A stretch of 64,000 bases of DNA. Origin: JAIBAC01 sp046331095. Lineage in GTDB: Bacteria; Actinomycetota; Acidimicrobiia; UBA2766. Below are positions 49,348 through 58,300 of this stretch, piece by piece; the first letter of the stretch is position 1, and each line of letters starts with the position of its first letter. The DNA lies in assembly GCA_046331095.1 (NCBI GenBank), contig JAXLRM010000004.1, positions 1 through 64,000 of the forward strand. The letters are read 5' to 3'. The translations under genes and the position numbers were made by a program. The notes below the pieces were generated by a model, which did no database searches, was not told the origin of the DNA, and saw nothing but the letters and a program-made list of their open reading frames with translations.

Positions 49348-50673
49348 TCAGTCGATGCGGGGGCGGTGGCCCTCGTGGGTCTCGATGAGGTCGACGAGGC
49401 GGCCCGCGAGCTCGCCGGCCTGCGCCCGTCGTGAGGGATCGCCGGCGAGGTTGGTCCGCTGGTGGGGGTCGGCGCCGTTGTCGTAGAGGTGCGCCAGCCG
49501 GTACCGGTCGGCGGCGGGGCGGAGCATGCCGCCGATGCGCCCGACACCGTGCGCGCGTACGGCCAGGGTGTGGTCGCGGGTGCGTATCACGCGTCCGAGG
49601 TGGTGCTCGCTGATCTGGACCAGGAGGGCGTCGCGGGTGGCGGCCTCGTCCTGGAGGGCGAGCCCGGGCAAGCCGGTCGTGTCACCGCCGGCGGCGCGCA
49701 ACAGCGTGGGCGCGAGGTCGGTGTTGGCCACGAGACGGGTGTCGCGGCGGCCACCCGCGAAGCCGGGCCCCGCGATGACGAGGGGGACACGGATCGAGGC
49801 GTCGTGGCAGCTCCGCTTGTACTCGAGGTTGCGGGTCCGGTAGTGGCTGCCGTGATCGCTGGTGAAGACGACCACGGTGTCCTGGAGGCTTCCGCGCGCG
49901 GCGAGGGCGACGAGGATGCGGCCCAGGTTCGCGTCGATGCTCGCCGCGCAGGCGAGCGTCGCGGGGTAGTTCCAACGCCAGTCGCCCAAGGTGCCCGCGA
50001 GGTCACCGGGGACCGCGTGGTGGCGGTACCGGCACGCGGTGCCCGGCGGCGCGACCGTGCGGAACCTGTCGTTCTGCTGGTGTGGCTCGAGGTAGGAGAC
50101 GAAGAGCAGGAACGGCTCGTCCGTGGGGAACCCGCGCAGCCGATCGAGCGCGGCGGCGGTCACCGCGTCGACGCGCCAGCCGGTCAGTGGGTATGGCTCG
50201 CCGTCCTCGTCGAACATGCGCCCGCCGAAAGGGCCGCTCGTGAGCTCGAGGGCGTCGGCCGCGACCCAGGCGTCGCGGTAGCCACCGCGCCGCTCGGCCG
50301 GGACGGCGCGCTTCTCGTAACGCAGCGATCGGGGTGAGCGCCGGCCCGGTCCGTGGTCGGAGCCGAGATGCCACTTGCCGATGTAGCCGCTCCGGTAGCC
50401 GAGCGCGGCGAGCCGCGACGCGAGGGTCGGCGTCGACGGGTCGAGCCCGAGTCCGTTGCGCCAGCAGCCGATCTCGGTCGGCCACCTGCCGGTCTGCAAC
50501 GCAGCCCGCGACGGGCCGCACACGGGTTGGACCGTGAACGACGACTCGAACACGACTCCGGTCGCGGCGAGATGGTCGAGGTTCGGCGTTACCCCGAGCG
50601 CCTGACCGTAGGTCCCGATCGTGTCGGGGCGCTGCTGGTCGGTCTGGACGACGACGATGTTCGGGCGCCTCAC
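49348..50673 (-). CDS. Sulfatase, Cys-type (formylglycine-dependent)
   Basis: A 441-residue sulfatase. RPNIVVVQTDQQRPDTIGTYG gives the first metal Asp pair, and VCGPSRAALQTG is the C-x-P-S-R motif whose Cys is converted to formylglycine. GYIGKWHLG, VVFTSDHGSHY and the Lys/His sites are intact. No signal peptide is visible, so it would be cytoplasmic unless exported otherwise. A maturase gene is not in the window. GTG 50673 is preceded by TAGTGT at six bases (50680-50685), a leaderless start. Confidence 0.94.
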   Translation of the reverse strand: MRRPNIVVVQTDQQRPDTIGTYGQALGVTPNLDHLAATGVVFESSFTVQPVCGPSRAALQTGRWPTEIGCWRNGLGLDPSTPTLASRLAALGYRSGYIGKWHLGSDHGPGRRSPRSLRYEKRAVPAERRGGYRDAWVAADALELTSGPFGGRMFDEDGEPYPLTGWRVDAVTAAALDRLRGFPTDEPFLLFVSYLEPHQQNDRFRTVAPPGTACRYRHHAVPGDLAGTLGDWRWNYPATLACAASIDANLGRILVALAARGSLQDTVVVFTSDHGSHYRTRNLEYKRSCHDASIRVPLVIAGPGFAGGRRDTRLVANTDLAPTLLRAAGGDTTGLPGLALQDEAATRDALLVQISEHHLGRVIRTRDHTLAVRAHGVGRIGGMLRPAADRYRLAHLYDNGADPHQRTNLAGDPSRRAQAGELAGRLVDLIETHEGHRPRID

Positions 50674-50679
50674 GGCACG

Positions 50680-50685
50680 ACACTA
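50680..50685 (-). promoter_or_regulatory. Leaderless-type -10 box for the sulfatase gene
   Basis: TAGTGT on the minus strand, six bases before GTG 50673, located between the helicase stop and the sulfatase start. Confidence 0.5.
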
Positions 50686-50699
50686 GAGGTGTGTCGGTG

Positions 50700-52076
50700 T
50701 CAGCCGACGGCTGCGACCTTCTGGGCTTCCTCGCCACGGGGGCCGGTGCCGAGCTCGAAGCGGACCTGCTGGCCCACCCGGATGCGCCCGCTGACCTGTG
50801 ACTTGTGGACGAAGAGGTCGCGGTCGCCGTGGAGGATGAAGCCGAAGCCGCGGCGCTGGTTGAAGAACTTGACCGAACCGTGCAGCCCGGCCGGTCCGCT
50901 CGGGGATGCGGGCGCCTTGGCCGGCGGGCGTTCCCGCCCGGGGTCGGTCGGCGTCTTCGCGGGTGGGCGTTCCCGCCCGGGGTCGGCCGGCCGCACGCCG
51001 AGGGTCGCGAAGAGCTTGGTCGCGTCCTTGCGTTGCTGCGCGTCGATGACGAGGCTGACGACCACGCCGGTGCGCCCGGCGCGGCCGGTGCGCCCGGATC
51101 GGTGCACGTAGGTCGTGTCGTCGCCGGGCGGGTCGTAGTGGATCACGCACGCGACGTCGTCGACGTGGATGCCGCGGGCGGCGACGTCGGTGGCGACGAG
51201 CGCCTGCGCCTTGCCCGACGCGAACGCGTCGAGAGCGCGCGCCCGCTGGCTCTGGCTGCGGTCGCCGTGGATAGCGACGGCACGTACGCCGGAGCGGGTG
51301 AGCTGCTGGGCGACCCTGTCCGCCCCGCGCTTGGTGCGGCAGAACACGATGGTCGCGCCGTGGTCCTCCACGATCGCGGCGGTGGCCGAGATCCGCTCCT
51401 GGCGGCTCACGGGGCGCAGTTCGTGGGAGAGGTCCGGTTCGGCAGAGGCGTCGTCGACCTCGCACGAGACCGCATCGTGTTGGTACCGGCGCCGGAGCTC
51501 GCCGACCGCGCCGTCGAGCGTGGCCGAGAACAGCAGCGTCTGGCGCTTCGGCGCGCACGCGTCGAGGATGCGGCGCACGGCCGGCAGGAAGCCCATGTCG
51601 GCCATGCGGTCGGCCTCGTCGACGACGACGCGCTCGACGTCGCGGAGGCTCAGTGCGCCGGCGGCGAGGAGGTCCTCCAGGCGGCCCGGGCAGGCGACGA
51701 CGACGTCGACACCGCGAGCGAGGCGGGAGCGCTGGTTGCCGTATCCGACGCCGCCGTAGACGGTCAGGACCGACACCCGCAGCGGCGCTCCCAGCATCCG
51801 CAGCTCGTCGCCGATCTGCTCGGCGAGCTCCCTCGTGGGCGCGAGGACGAGGGCGGTGGGCCGCCGTTTCGTGGCCGGCGGCAGCCCGACGACGAGGGGG
51901 ATGCCGAACGCGAGGGTCTTGCCCGAGCCCGTCGGCGCACGGCCGCAGATGTCGCGGCCTTCGAGGCCGTGGCCGATGGTCTCGGCCTGGATCGGGAACG
52001 GTTCGGTGATGCCGCCGGCGGCGAGCGCGTCCACGATGGACGCGGGTACGCCGAGGTCGGCGAAGGTTGTGGGCAT
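50700..52076 (-). CDS. DEAD-box RNA helicase with C-terminal cold-shock domain
   Basis: A 458-residue protein. Helicase motifs are complete: Q motif (FADLGVPASIVDAL, FPIQAETI), APTGSGKT, PTRELAEQ, VVDEADRM (DEAD variant), LFSATL, and C-terminal ATDVAARGIHVDDV and YVHRSGRTGRAG. A linker contains the repeated PADPGRERPPAK/PTDPGRERPPAK. The last 60 residues form a cold-shock domain: GSVKFFNQRRGFGFI (RNP1) and DLFVHKSQV (RNP2). Helicase and RNA chaperone are usually separate proteins; the fusion suggests unwinding of cold-stabilised RNA. The 488 bases upstream may be a long leader. Confidence 0.93.
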   Translation of the reverse strand: MPTTFADLGVPASIVDALAAGGITEPFPIQAETIGHGLEGRDICGRAPTGSGKTLAFGIPLVVGLPPATKRRPTALVLAPTRELAEQIGDELRMLGAPLRVSVLTVYGGVGYGNQRSRLARGVDVVVACPGRLEDLLAAGALSLRDVERVVVDEADRMADMGFLPAVRRILDACAPKRQTLLFSATLDGAVGELRRRYQHDAVSCEVDDASAEPDLSHELRPVSRQERISATAAIVEDHGATIVFCRTKRGADRVAQQLTRSGVRAVAIHGDRSQSQRARALDAFASGKAQALVATDVAARGIHVDDVACVIHYDPPGDDTTYVHRSGRTGRAGRTGVVVSLVIDAQQRKDATKLFATLGVRPADPGRERPPAKTPTDPGRERPPAKAPASPSGPAGLHGSVKFFNQRRGFGFILHGDRDLFVHKSQVSGRIRVGQQVRFELGTGPRGEEAQKVAAVG

Positions 52077-52564
52077 CAAAGGGGGCTCTCTTCTCGTGAC
52101 TCGTTGCGAACGCACACGCTCGAACGATCACGAGGAAGCCGAGAGACGCCCGAAGTCGATCACGGGGACACCGGGACAGGTGCGGGCCGGCAGCGAAGGG
52201 GTCCGGCCGGCCGAACAGAGCCTAGAGGCACGAACGGGCACTTCTACCAATGGGCCGTCGGGGAGTGTGCGTGCCAGCCGGCTGACGTGGGAGGTCATCG
52301 GGCCCGGCCACACCCACCGGCCGGTCCGCCGCTTCGGTCCGATGGGCGGCGGCTTCGACCGCGCGTGGGCCGGTTCCCACGAGGCCACCTCCAGCTACTG
52401 TGCATCCCGCTGCCCACAGCCAGAGCTTCCGAGGAGGTGTCACACACCACGTGTTCTGGCGACGCTAGAGCGCTGGGTCGGGCCGCAGGCGAGGGCTCCT
52501 CGGGCGCCGCCCCCGACGGAGGCAGAGACACGGCCGTGTCGCACCCCGTCTCTACCCTGTCCGG
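52077..52564. other. Intergenic region between helicase and Wadjet operon
   Basis: 488 bases without a credible gene; frames on both strands are open only through base composition. The left side may be a long leader of the helicase, and the right end holds the Wadjet promoter and a palindrome. No RNA family or strong terminator was recognised. Confidence 0.5.
52527..52558 (+). promoter_or_regulatory. Wadjet operon promoter: palindrome plus leaderless -10 box
   Basis: GACACGGCCGTGTC (52527-52540) is a perfect 14-base palindrome. TACCCT (52553-52558) lies six bases before ATG 52565. The palindrome covers the -35 position, which suits a repressor of the defence operon. No regulator gene is adjacent. 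Confidence 0.65.
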
Positions 52565-54118
52565 ATGTCCGATCCACGTGAGCTCGACCCCGGCGCGGTC
52601 GCGGGTGTGGACACCGCGGCGGGGGGGGACCGCGCACGCGAGGCGCGTGTCGTCCTGAGCTACCTGCTCTACGGCGACGTCGACGACTACGTCGCGCTCA
52701 TGGACGTGCTGGAGGCATCGGTCACCGAACTCTCTCCGGCCGAAGTCACCCGCGCCGTCGCCGAAGTCGGGCGTCCCCTCGCGCTCGATGCCGTCGAGGA
52801 TCGCCTCGAGAGCCTCCGCCACTGGGGTGCGGCCCATGCCACGACGGACACCTCCCGGATCCGCCGCCATTCCGACCTGCTCGCCAGGAACTGGCGCTAC
52901 TCGGCGACCGCTGTCGGTCGACAGGTGCACCGTTTCTACCGCACCTACCTGGCCGGAACCCCGGCGGTGCGAGAGATCCCGCTGGCAGCGTTGAACCGCA
53001 TCGCCCGCGCCCTCGAGGCGTTGCGCGACTCCGGTGCCGACGTTGCCGATACGGTCGGCACGCTGTTCGCCAACCACGAGGACCTCGACGCGGCCCTGGT
53101 CGGGGCCGAGGATGCCCTTGCCGGCCTCGCCGACCGCTACGACCTCGACGACGCGTCCACCGCCGAGCTGCGGAGCCTCCTCGTCGACTACGCCACCCGG
53201 GTCGCCGCCGAGCTCGACGACGGTTCTGTGCTCGTCGCCCACCACCTCGCAGTGCTGCGGCCCCGCTTCGCGGAGCTCGCCGAGGCCGCGGTCGCAGCAT
53301 CCGAAGCCCGGGTGCTCATCGAGCGGGGAGCACTCGTCGCCTCCCGCGGCGGTCGGATCGAGGACTGGGAGGGCCTCGTCGCCTGGTTCGACCCGGGGCA
53401 GGGCCGCACTGCCCGGTTCTCGATGCGCCTCGTCCGGGCGTTGCCCGGAATGCACGCCAACCTGCGTCGTCTGCACACCTCGGCGGGGGCAGCGACGAGC
53501 CGTAACCGCGCGCTGCGCCTCGCCGCCGCGTGCCGTGACAGTGGGCATGCGGCGGCCCTGCTCGCCGCCGCGCTCGGCGACCACGCGTGGCGCAAGTTCT
53601 CCGGTGACGAGGTTGCCGAAGACCTCCCGCGTGTCCCGTCATGGGCTGCCGGCCCGCCCGCGCCGACGCCGGAGCTGCTCGCACTCACGGGCCGTGGCGG
53701 GGCGCGGGGGCGGCCACCGGCGGCACGCGACGACACCGCGGCCCGTGCTGCTGTGGCGGCCGCCCGTGAGGCGCGTGCCAGAGCCCACGAGGCCGCGGTC
53801 GCGGAGGTGCTCGCCTGCCCGCCCGGTGGTCGGTTGTCCGACGCTGCCGCTCGTGTCGCGCTGGCGTCGCTGCTCGCCGCGGCACGTCGGGGCGCCTGGC
53901 GTGGGGTTCGCACCGCCAAACAAGAAGGACTCGCGTGCACGCTGTTCCGCGCTCCAGCGACCGCCGAGGTCCCGGCATTGGCCACGGACACCTGGACCGT
54001 CTGGACCCCTGGGCGCACCGTGGTGTTCCACGACCCTGACGACATGCCTGCCGCCCCTGCAGGTGCTGCTGCCGACGACGCCGGGGCCGTTGCCGTCGCG
54101 GTGGGAGGCGGCTCGTGA
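52565..54118 (+). CDS. jetA: Wadjet type II JetA (DUF2397, TIGR02677; kleisin-like)
   Basis: A 517-residue helical protein. Its N-terminal segment RVVLSYLLYGDVDDYVALMDVLEASVTELSPAEVTRAV and the following HRFYRTYLAG correspond to the TIGR02677 family, the kleisin-like JetA of type II Wadjet. By analogy with MukF it bridges the two SMC heads and holds JetB. The C-terminal half has a long Ala/Arg-rich helix and FRAPATAEVPALATDTWTVWTPGRTVVF. It is the first gene of a four-gene operon, with a TACCCT box six bases before the ATG. The stop overlaps jetB by four bases. Confidence 0.92.
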   Translation: MSDPRELDPGAVAGVDTAAGGDRAREARVVLSYLLYGDVDDYVALMDVLEASVTELSPAEVTRAVAEVGRPLALDAVEDRLESLRHWGAAHATTDTSRIRRHSDLLARNWRYSATAVGRQVHRFYRTYLAGTPAVREIPLAALNRIARALEALRDSGADVADTVGTLFANHEDLDAALVGAEDALAGLADRYDLDDASTAELRSLLVDYATRVAAELDDGSVLVAHHLAVLRPRFAELAEAAVAASEARVLIERGALVASRGGRIEDWEGLVAWFDPGQGRTARFSMRLVRALPGMHANLRRLHTSAGAATSRNRALRLAAACRDSGHAAALLAAALGDHAWRKFSGDEVAEDLPRVPSWAAGPPAPTPELLALTGRGGARGRPPAARDDTAARAAVAAAREARARAHEAAVAEVLACPPGGRLSDAAARVALASLLAAARRGAWRGVRTAKQEGLACTLFRAPATAEVPALATDTWTVWTPGRTVVFHDPDDMPAAPAGAAADDAGAVAVAVGGGS

Positions 54119-55371
54119 ACGACCCCGCACCGGTCACCGCGAAGGCGGCAGCACGGAAGGCCTGGCAGCCCGAAGCGGCCCAGGAGGTCGCCGAGATGTT
54201 GCGCCTGCTCATGGTGCGCCCCTGGCTCGTCGCCGGACGCGACGACGACGCCATCGCCACGGTTCGCATCCACGCCGAAGCGGTCCGCGAAGCGCTCGCT
54301 CGGCTCGGCTGGGTGCTCGTCGTCGAACGCGACCTGGTGCGGCTGCGCAAGAGCCCGCCGGCACGCCGGGAGGCGCATGCGTCGGCAGGCCCGAACCCGC
54401 GCACCTGCCAGTGGTTCTTCCTGCTCGTCGCTGCGGCGGAGTCCATGGGGCGGCGGGTCGCGCTCGGCACCCTGGTGACCGCCGCCCGGGCGGGCGCTGC
54501 GGAAGCAGGCGTTGCCGTGACCGGGGACATCGGGGAGCGGCGCGCCGTGGTCGCTGCCCTGAAGATGCTCTCCCAGCGTGGCGTGGTCGAGGAGCTCGAC
54601 GGCGACGTCGACGGTTACATCGGGGACGACGACCCGCCGGTGTTGCTCGCCGTTCACCACACGCGGCTGCTGCACGTCATCGCCAACTACTCACCCGACC
54701 ACGACCCGGCGACCGACCCCGAAGGATGGCTCGGTGCCGTCGAGCGCGAAGCCGACGTCGCCCGGCGGATGCGACGCCGTCTCGTAGACGACACCGTCGT
54801 GCACGTCTGCGACCTCGACGACGCCGAGACCGACTGGCTCAGCCGCCGCCTCCGCGACGACGGCCGTCGCGTCGCCGACGCGTTCGGTCTGCACGTCGAG
54901 CGACGCAGCGAAGGCGCCGCGTTCGTGGTGTCCGCCTTCGACGCCAACCCACCCTGGCGACTCGGCCCGCTCCCGTTCCCGGCCTCCGGTACCGTCGCGC
55001 ACGCAGCCCTGCTCGTCTGCAACTGGGCGACGGGCGAGGGTGACGAGGAACCGGTGACGGCCGGGTGGCGACGGGTCACCGACAAGGAACTCGTCGCCAA
55101 GTTGGAGGAGCTCGCAGCCGCCCAGCGCGCCGGCTCGGGAGGCTGGAGCCGCGAGCTCGCCTCCGATCCCGGCGGACGCCTCCGCGCCGACGTGATCGCG
55201 TTCCTCGAAGGCCTCGATCTGGTACGTGCCAGCGGCGACGACTGGCTCTTCTCCCCGGCCACGGCCCGGTGGCCGGCGCCGCGACCGAAGGTGCGCCGCA
55301 GCCCCAAGACCGCCCAGACGGTTGCCGTGCCCGGTCTGTTCGACGACGGAGCGTTCGATGACTTGGATTGA
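54115..55371 (+). CDS. jetB: Wadjet type II JetB (DUF2398, TIGR02678; KITE-like)
   Basis: A 418-residue protein. AAQEVAEMLRLLMVRPWLVAGRDDDAIATVRIHAEAVREALARLGWVLVVERDLVRL is the winged-helix start of TIGR02678 proteins. The middle contains the second winged helix (DKELVAKLEELAAAQ..., ADVIAFLEGLDLV). In the MukE-like role it binds the kleisin and DNA. The GTG start overlaps jetA (GTGA), and jetC starts 14 bases before its stop, so translation of all three is linked. Confidence 0.92.
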   Translation: MNDPAPVTAKAAARKAWQPEAAQEVAEMLRLLMVRPWLVAGRDDDAIATVRIHAEAVREALARLGWVLVVERDLVRLRKSPPARREAHASAGPNPRTCQWFFLLVAAAESMGRRVALGTLVTAARAGAAEAGVAVTGDIGERRAVVAALKMLSQRGVVEELDGDVDGYIGDDDPPVLLAVHHTRLLHVIANYSPDHDPATDPEGWLGAVEREADVARRMRRRLVDDTVVHVCDLDDAETDWLSRRLRDDGRRVADAFGLHVERRSEGAAFVVSAFDANPPWRLGPLPFPASGTVAHAALLVCNWATGEGDEEPVTAGWRRVTDKELVAKLEELAAAQRAGSGGWSRELASDPGGRLRADVIAFLEGLDLVRASGDDWLFSPATARWPAPRPKVRRSPKTAQTVAVPGLFDDGAFDDLD

Positions 55372-58300
55372 CAGCCCACCACCGCCCGCCGGGAACACGA
55401 GCCGCTACGGTGGCCGCTGGCGACTGGTCGCCGCTGGCGTCTCGAACGTGTGGCGCTACGGGGACCTCGACCTCGACGCAGTCTCGGGACGGCTGCTGTT
55501 GCGGGGCCCCAACGGCACCGGCAAGACGACCGCGCTCGAGATCCTCTGGCCGTACCTGTTGGACTTGAACCCGGCGCTGCTCGGCGCCGGCAAGGCCCGC
55601 AACACGCACCTGTCCCAACTCATGCGCGAAGGCGCCGAAGGTCGCCGGCGTGTGGGCTTCGCGTGGCTCAGCTTCGCCGGCCCCGGCCGAGCGGGCACCG
55701 TGAGCTACGGGGTGCGGCTCAACTTCAGCGAGGGCTCCACACCGCCGGTCAAGATCGCGCCGTTCTGCGTGCCCGCACGTCCGCTGCACGACTTCGCGCT
55801 TTGGGGACCGGGGCGGGCGACTCCGAGCGTCGACCAGTTCGCCGATGCGGTTGCGGGGGTCGGCGGCACGGTATTCGTCGAGACCGACGACTACGTGCGC
55901 GACCTGTCTTCGCGTGTCTTTGCCACCGATTCGTCACAGGTCGTCGAGCTCGCGCGTCGCATCCGGGAGGTCCGCAACCCGGCGCTGCTCGCAACGGTCT
56001 CCCCGGCGGCTGCCGCCGAAGCGCTCAAGGTCGCGCTCCCGGGTGTCGCCGAGGAGGTGCTCGAGGCGACCGGCGACGCGCTCGCCGAATCCGCCGCCAC
56101 GCGCACCGCATTCGAGAACGACCGTGCTGCCGCCGAGGTGCTCGAAGGTTTCGCAAGCGTGTGGGTTGGCCATGCCATCGACGTCGCCCGTACCTACGGG
56201 GACCGCGCCGAGGCAGTGCAGGGCGAGCTGCGGCGCCACCGCCGCGACGTCAAGAAACGAACCCGCGAGCATGCCGACGCCCTCGACGAGGAGAGCAGAG
56301 CCGAGAGCGAGCACGCGAAGCTGCGTGCCGAGGTCAGCGATACCGCCGGCCGGCTCCAGGCGCTGGAGCGCAGCGCCGAGTACCGGGACGCCGGACGTCT
56401 CGCCGAGCTCGCCCGCACCGCGGATTCCCTCGCCAAGGCTGCCACTGCCTGCTGGGGCACGCTCGTGAACACGACGGAGCAGGCCCGTAGGCACCATGAC
56501 GACGACCACCGTCACGGCGAGTACCTCGCCGATGACCTCGACAACGCGCTCGGCGAGGTGCGCGAGCTCGCCCCCGGGCTCGGCACCGGGGTGCTGCGCA
56601 TCAGCAAACGCGCCCGGACCCGCTTCGCCGTCGGCGATCGCAGCGTCGATGCCGGACCGGCACTGGAGGCGACCGTCGACGTGCCCGGTCTCGACGCCGC
56701 CGTCGCAGCCCTGGGGGCCGAGGCCGGCGAACGGACCCGCCGCGGTGACGCCGCCCGCCTCTACCTGCACGGGCACGAACCCGTCGCCGCCGCCGAGTCC
56801 GCCGCCGAGGACGCGCGTGAAGAGGCGGGACGTCTCGCCGCCGCTGCTGACCACGAGGCGCGCAAGGCGAGGACCGCCGTCGATGCGGCGGCTCGCCATG
56901 CCTTCGAGCTGGGTGTCGCGATGCGGTCCTGGCGCGCCGGTTGCCACGACGACCCCGGTTGGGGAGACGAGGATCTCGACGCCATTGGCTGGACCGAGCC
57001 TGCCGGGGCGCTGGCCGGCGCCGAGTTCCTCGCCGTCGGGACGTCGCGTTGGGCGCATACCAGCGAAGCTGCTGCATCGACCCGGGCGGCTGCTCTCGTC
57101 GAGCACGCGCACGCCCTCCGGCAGGAGGCGGCCGAGCTCCGCTCCGAAGCGGTCCGGATACGCGAGCACGACATCCTGCTGCCGTTGCCTCGCCCCGCGT
57201 GGTCGGGCAGCGGCGACGACACCGTCGCGCTCGGCGCCGCGATCGACTGGGTCGACGGCACCGCAGCGGAGGTCCAGGGCGTCGTCGAGAGCACCCTCGC
57301 TGCAGCAGGCATCCTGGGCGCCACCGTTGATGCCGACGGCGCCCGCACCTCCACATGGTCCGTCGACCTGGCCGGTGCTCCCACGCCGTCCAACCTCACC
57401 AGCGTCCTGCGGGGCGACGCCGACCATCCGCTCTCCGATGTGGCCTTGGCCGTCCTCGAACGCATCGCGCTCGGACCGACAGCGACGGACGTCGACGGCT
57501 CACGGGTCAGCATCGGTCTCGACGGCACCTTTCGCGCCGGGGTGATGCTCGCCGTCGTCCCCGAGGCCCACGACGCCGAACTGCGAAGGCCGGCCGCGCA
57601 CATCGGCGCACGCAGGCGCCGGGCAGCAGCACTCGCCCATGCCGACGCCCTCGATCTGCAGGCCGGCGAGCTGGAGAGCGAAGCCGTCCGATCGGACGCC
57701 GAAGCCGCCGCCGCGATCGCCGACGCAGCGCGTGTGCTCGACCTCCTCGCAAGGTTCCCCAGCCGTGACGACCTGCGAGGCGCCGAGGCGACCAGGGTCG
57801 CCGCGGTGCGCGATTCCCGCGACGCCGAGGACGCAGCAGCCGCCGCAGAGGCGGAGGCGGACCTTCGCGCAGACACGGCAGCGGCGGAGCGGCGCCGCTG
57901 GGTGAGCGACGTGAGCGGCGCGGGGTTGCCCCCGGACGTCATCGCCCTCGGCGAGATCGCCGAGGAGTCCAAGCGCGCCGCGGATCTGCTGCGCCGTGTC
58001 GCCGGCCGTCTCGACACGAAGCACCGCTCCCGGCTCCTCGCCTTCGCCGCCACGGTCGCCGCGCACGACATGGACTCCGCACTCGCGGCGTCGCACGCGG
58101 AGGCGCGTACCGCCCACGACGTGGCATCGGAGGCCCGAGCCGTCTGTGACGAGCTACGCGGCCAACTCGGTGCCGGCCCCGAAGCTGTGCTCGCACGCCA
58201 CTCAGCGCTGGCGGAGACGCTCGTCCGACTCCGAAGCGGTCTCGACACGGCCGACGGACGTCGCGGCAGGGCAAGTGCGGCCGCTGCCGCGGCCGAGGCC

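Noticed and set aside
52077..52526. Possible gene upstream of the Wadjet operon
   Set aside because: All frames here give Arg/Pro-rich or patternless translations without start context; no family resemblance.
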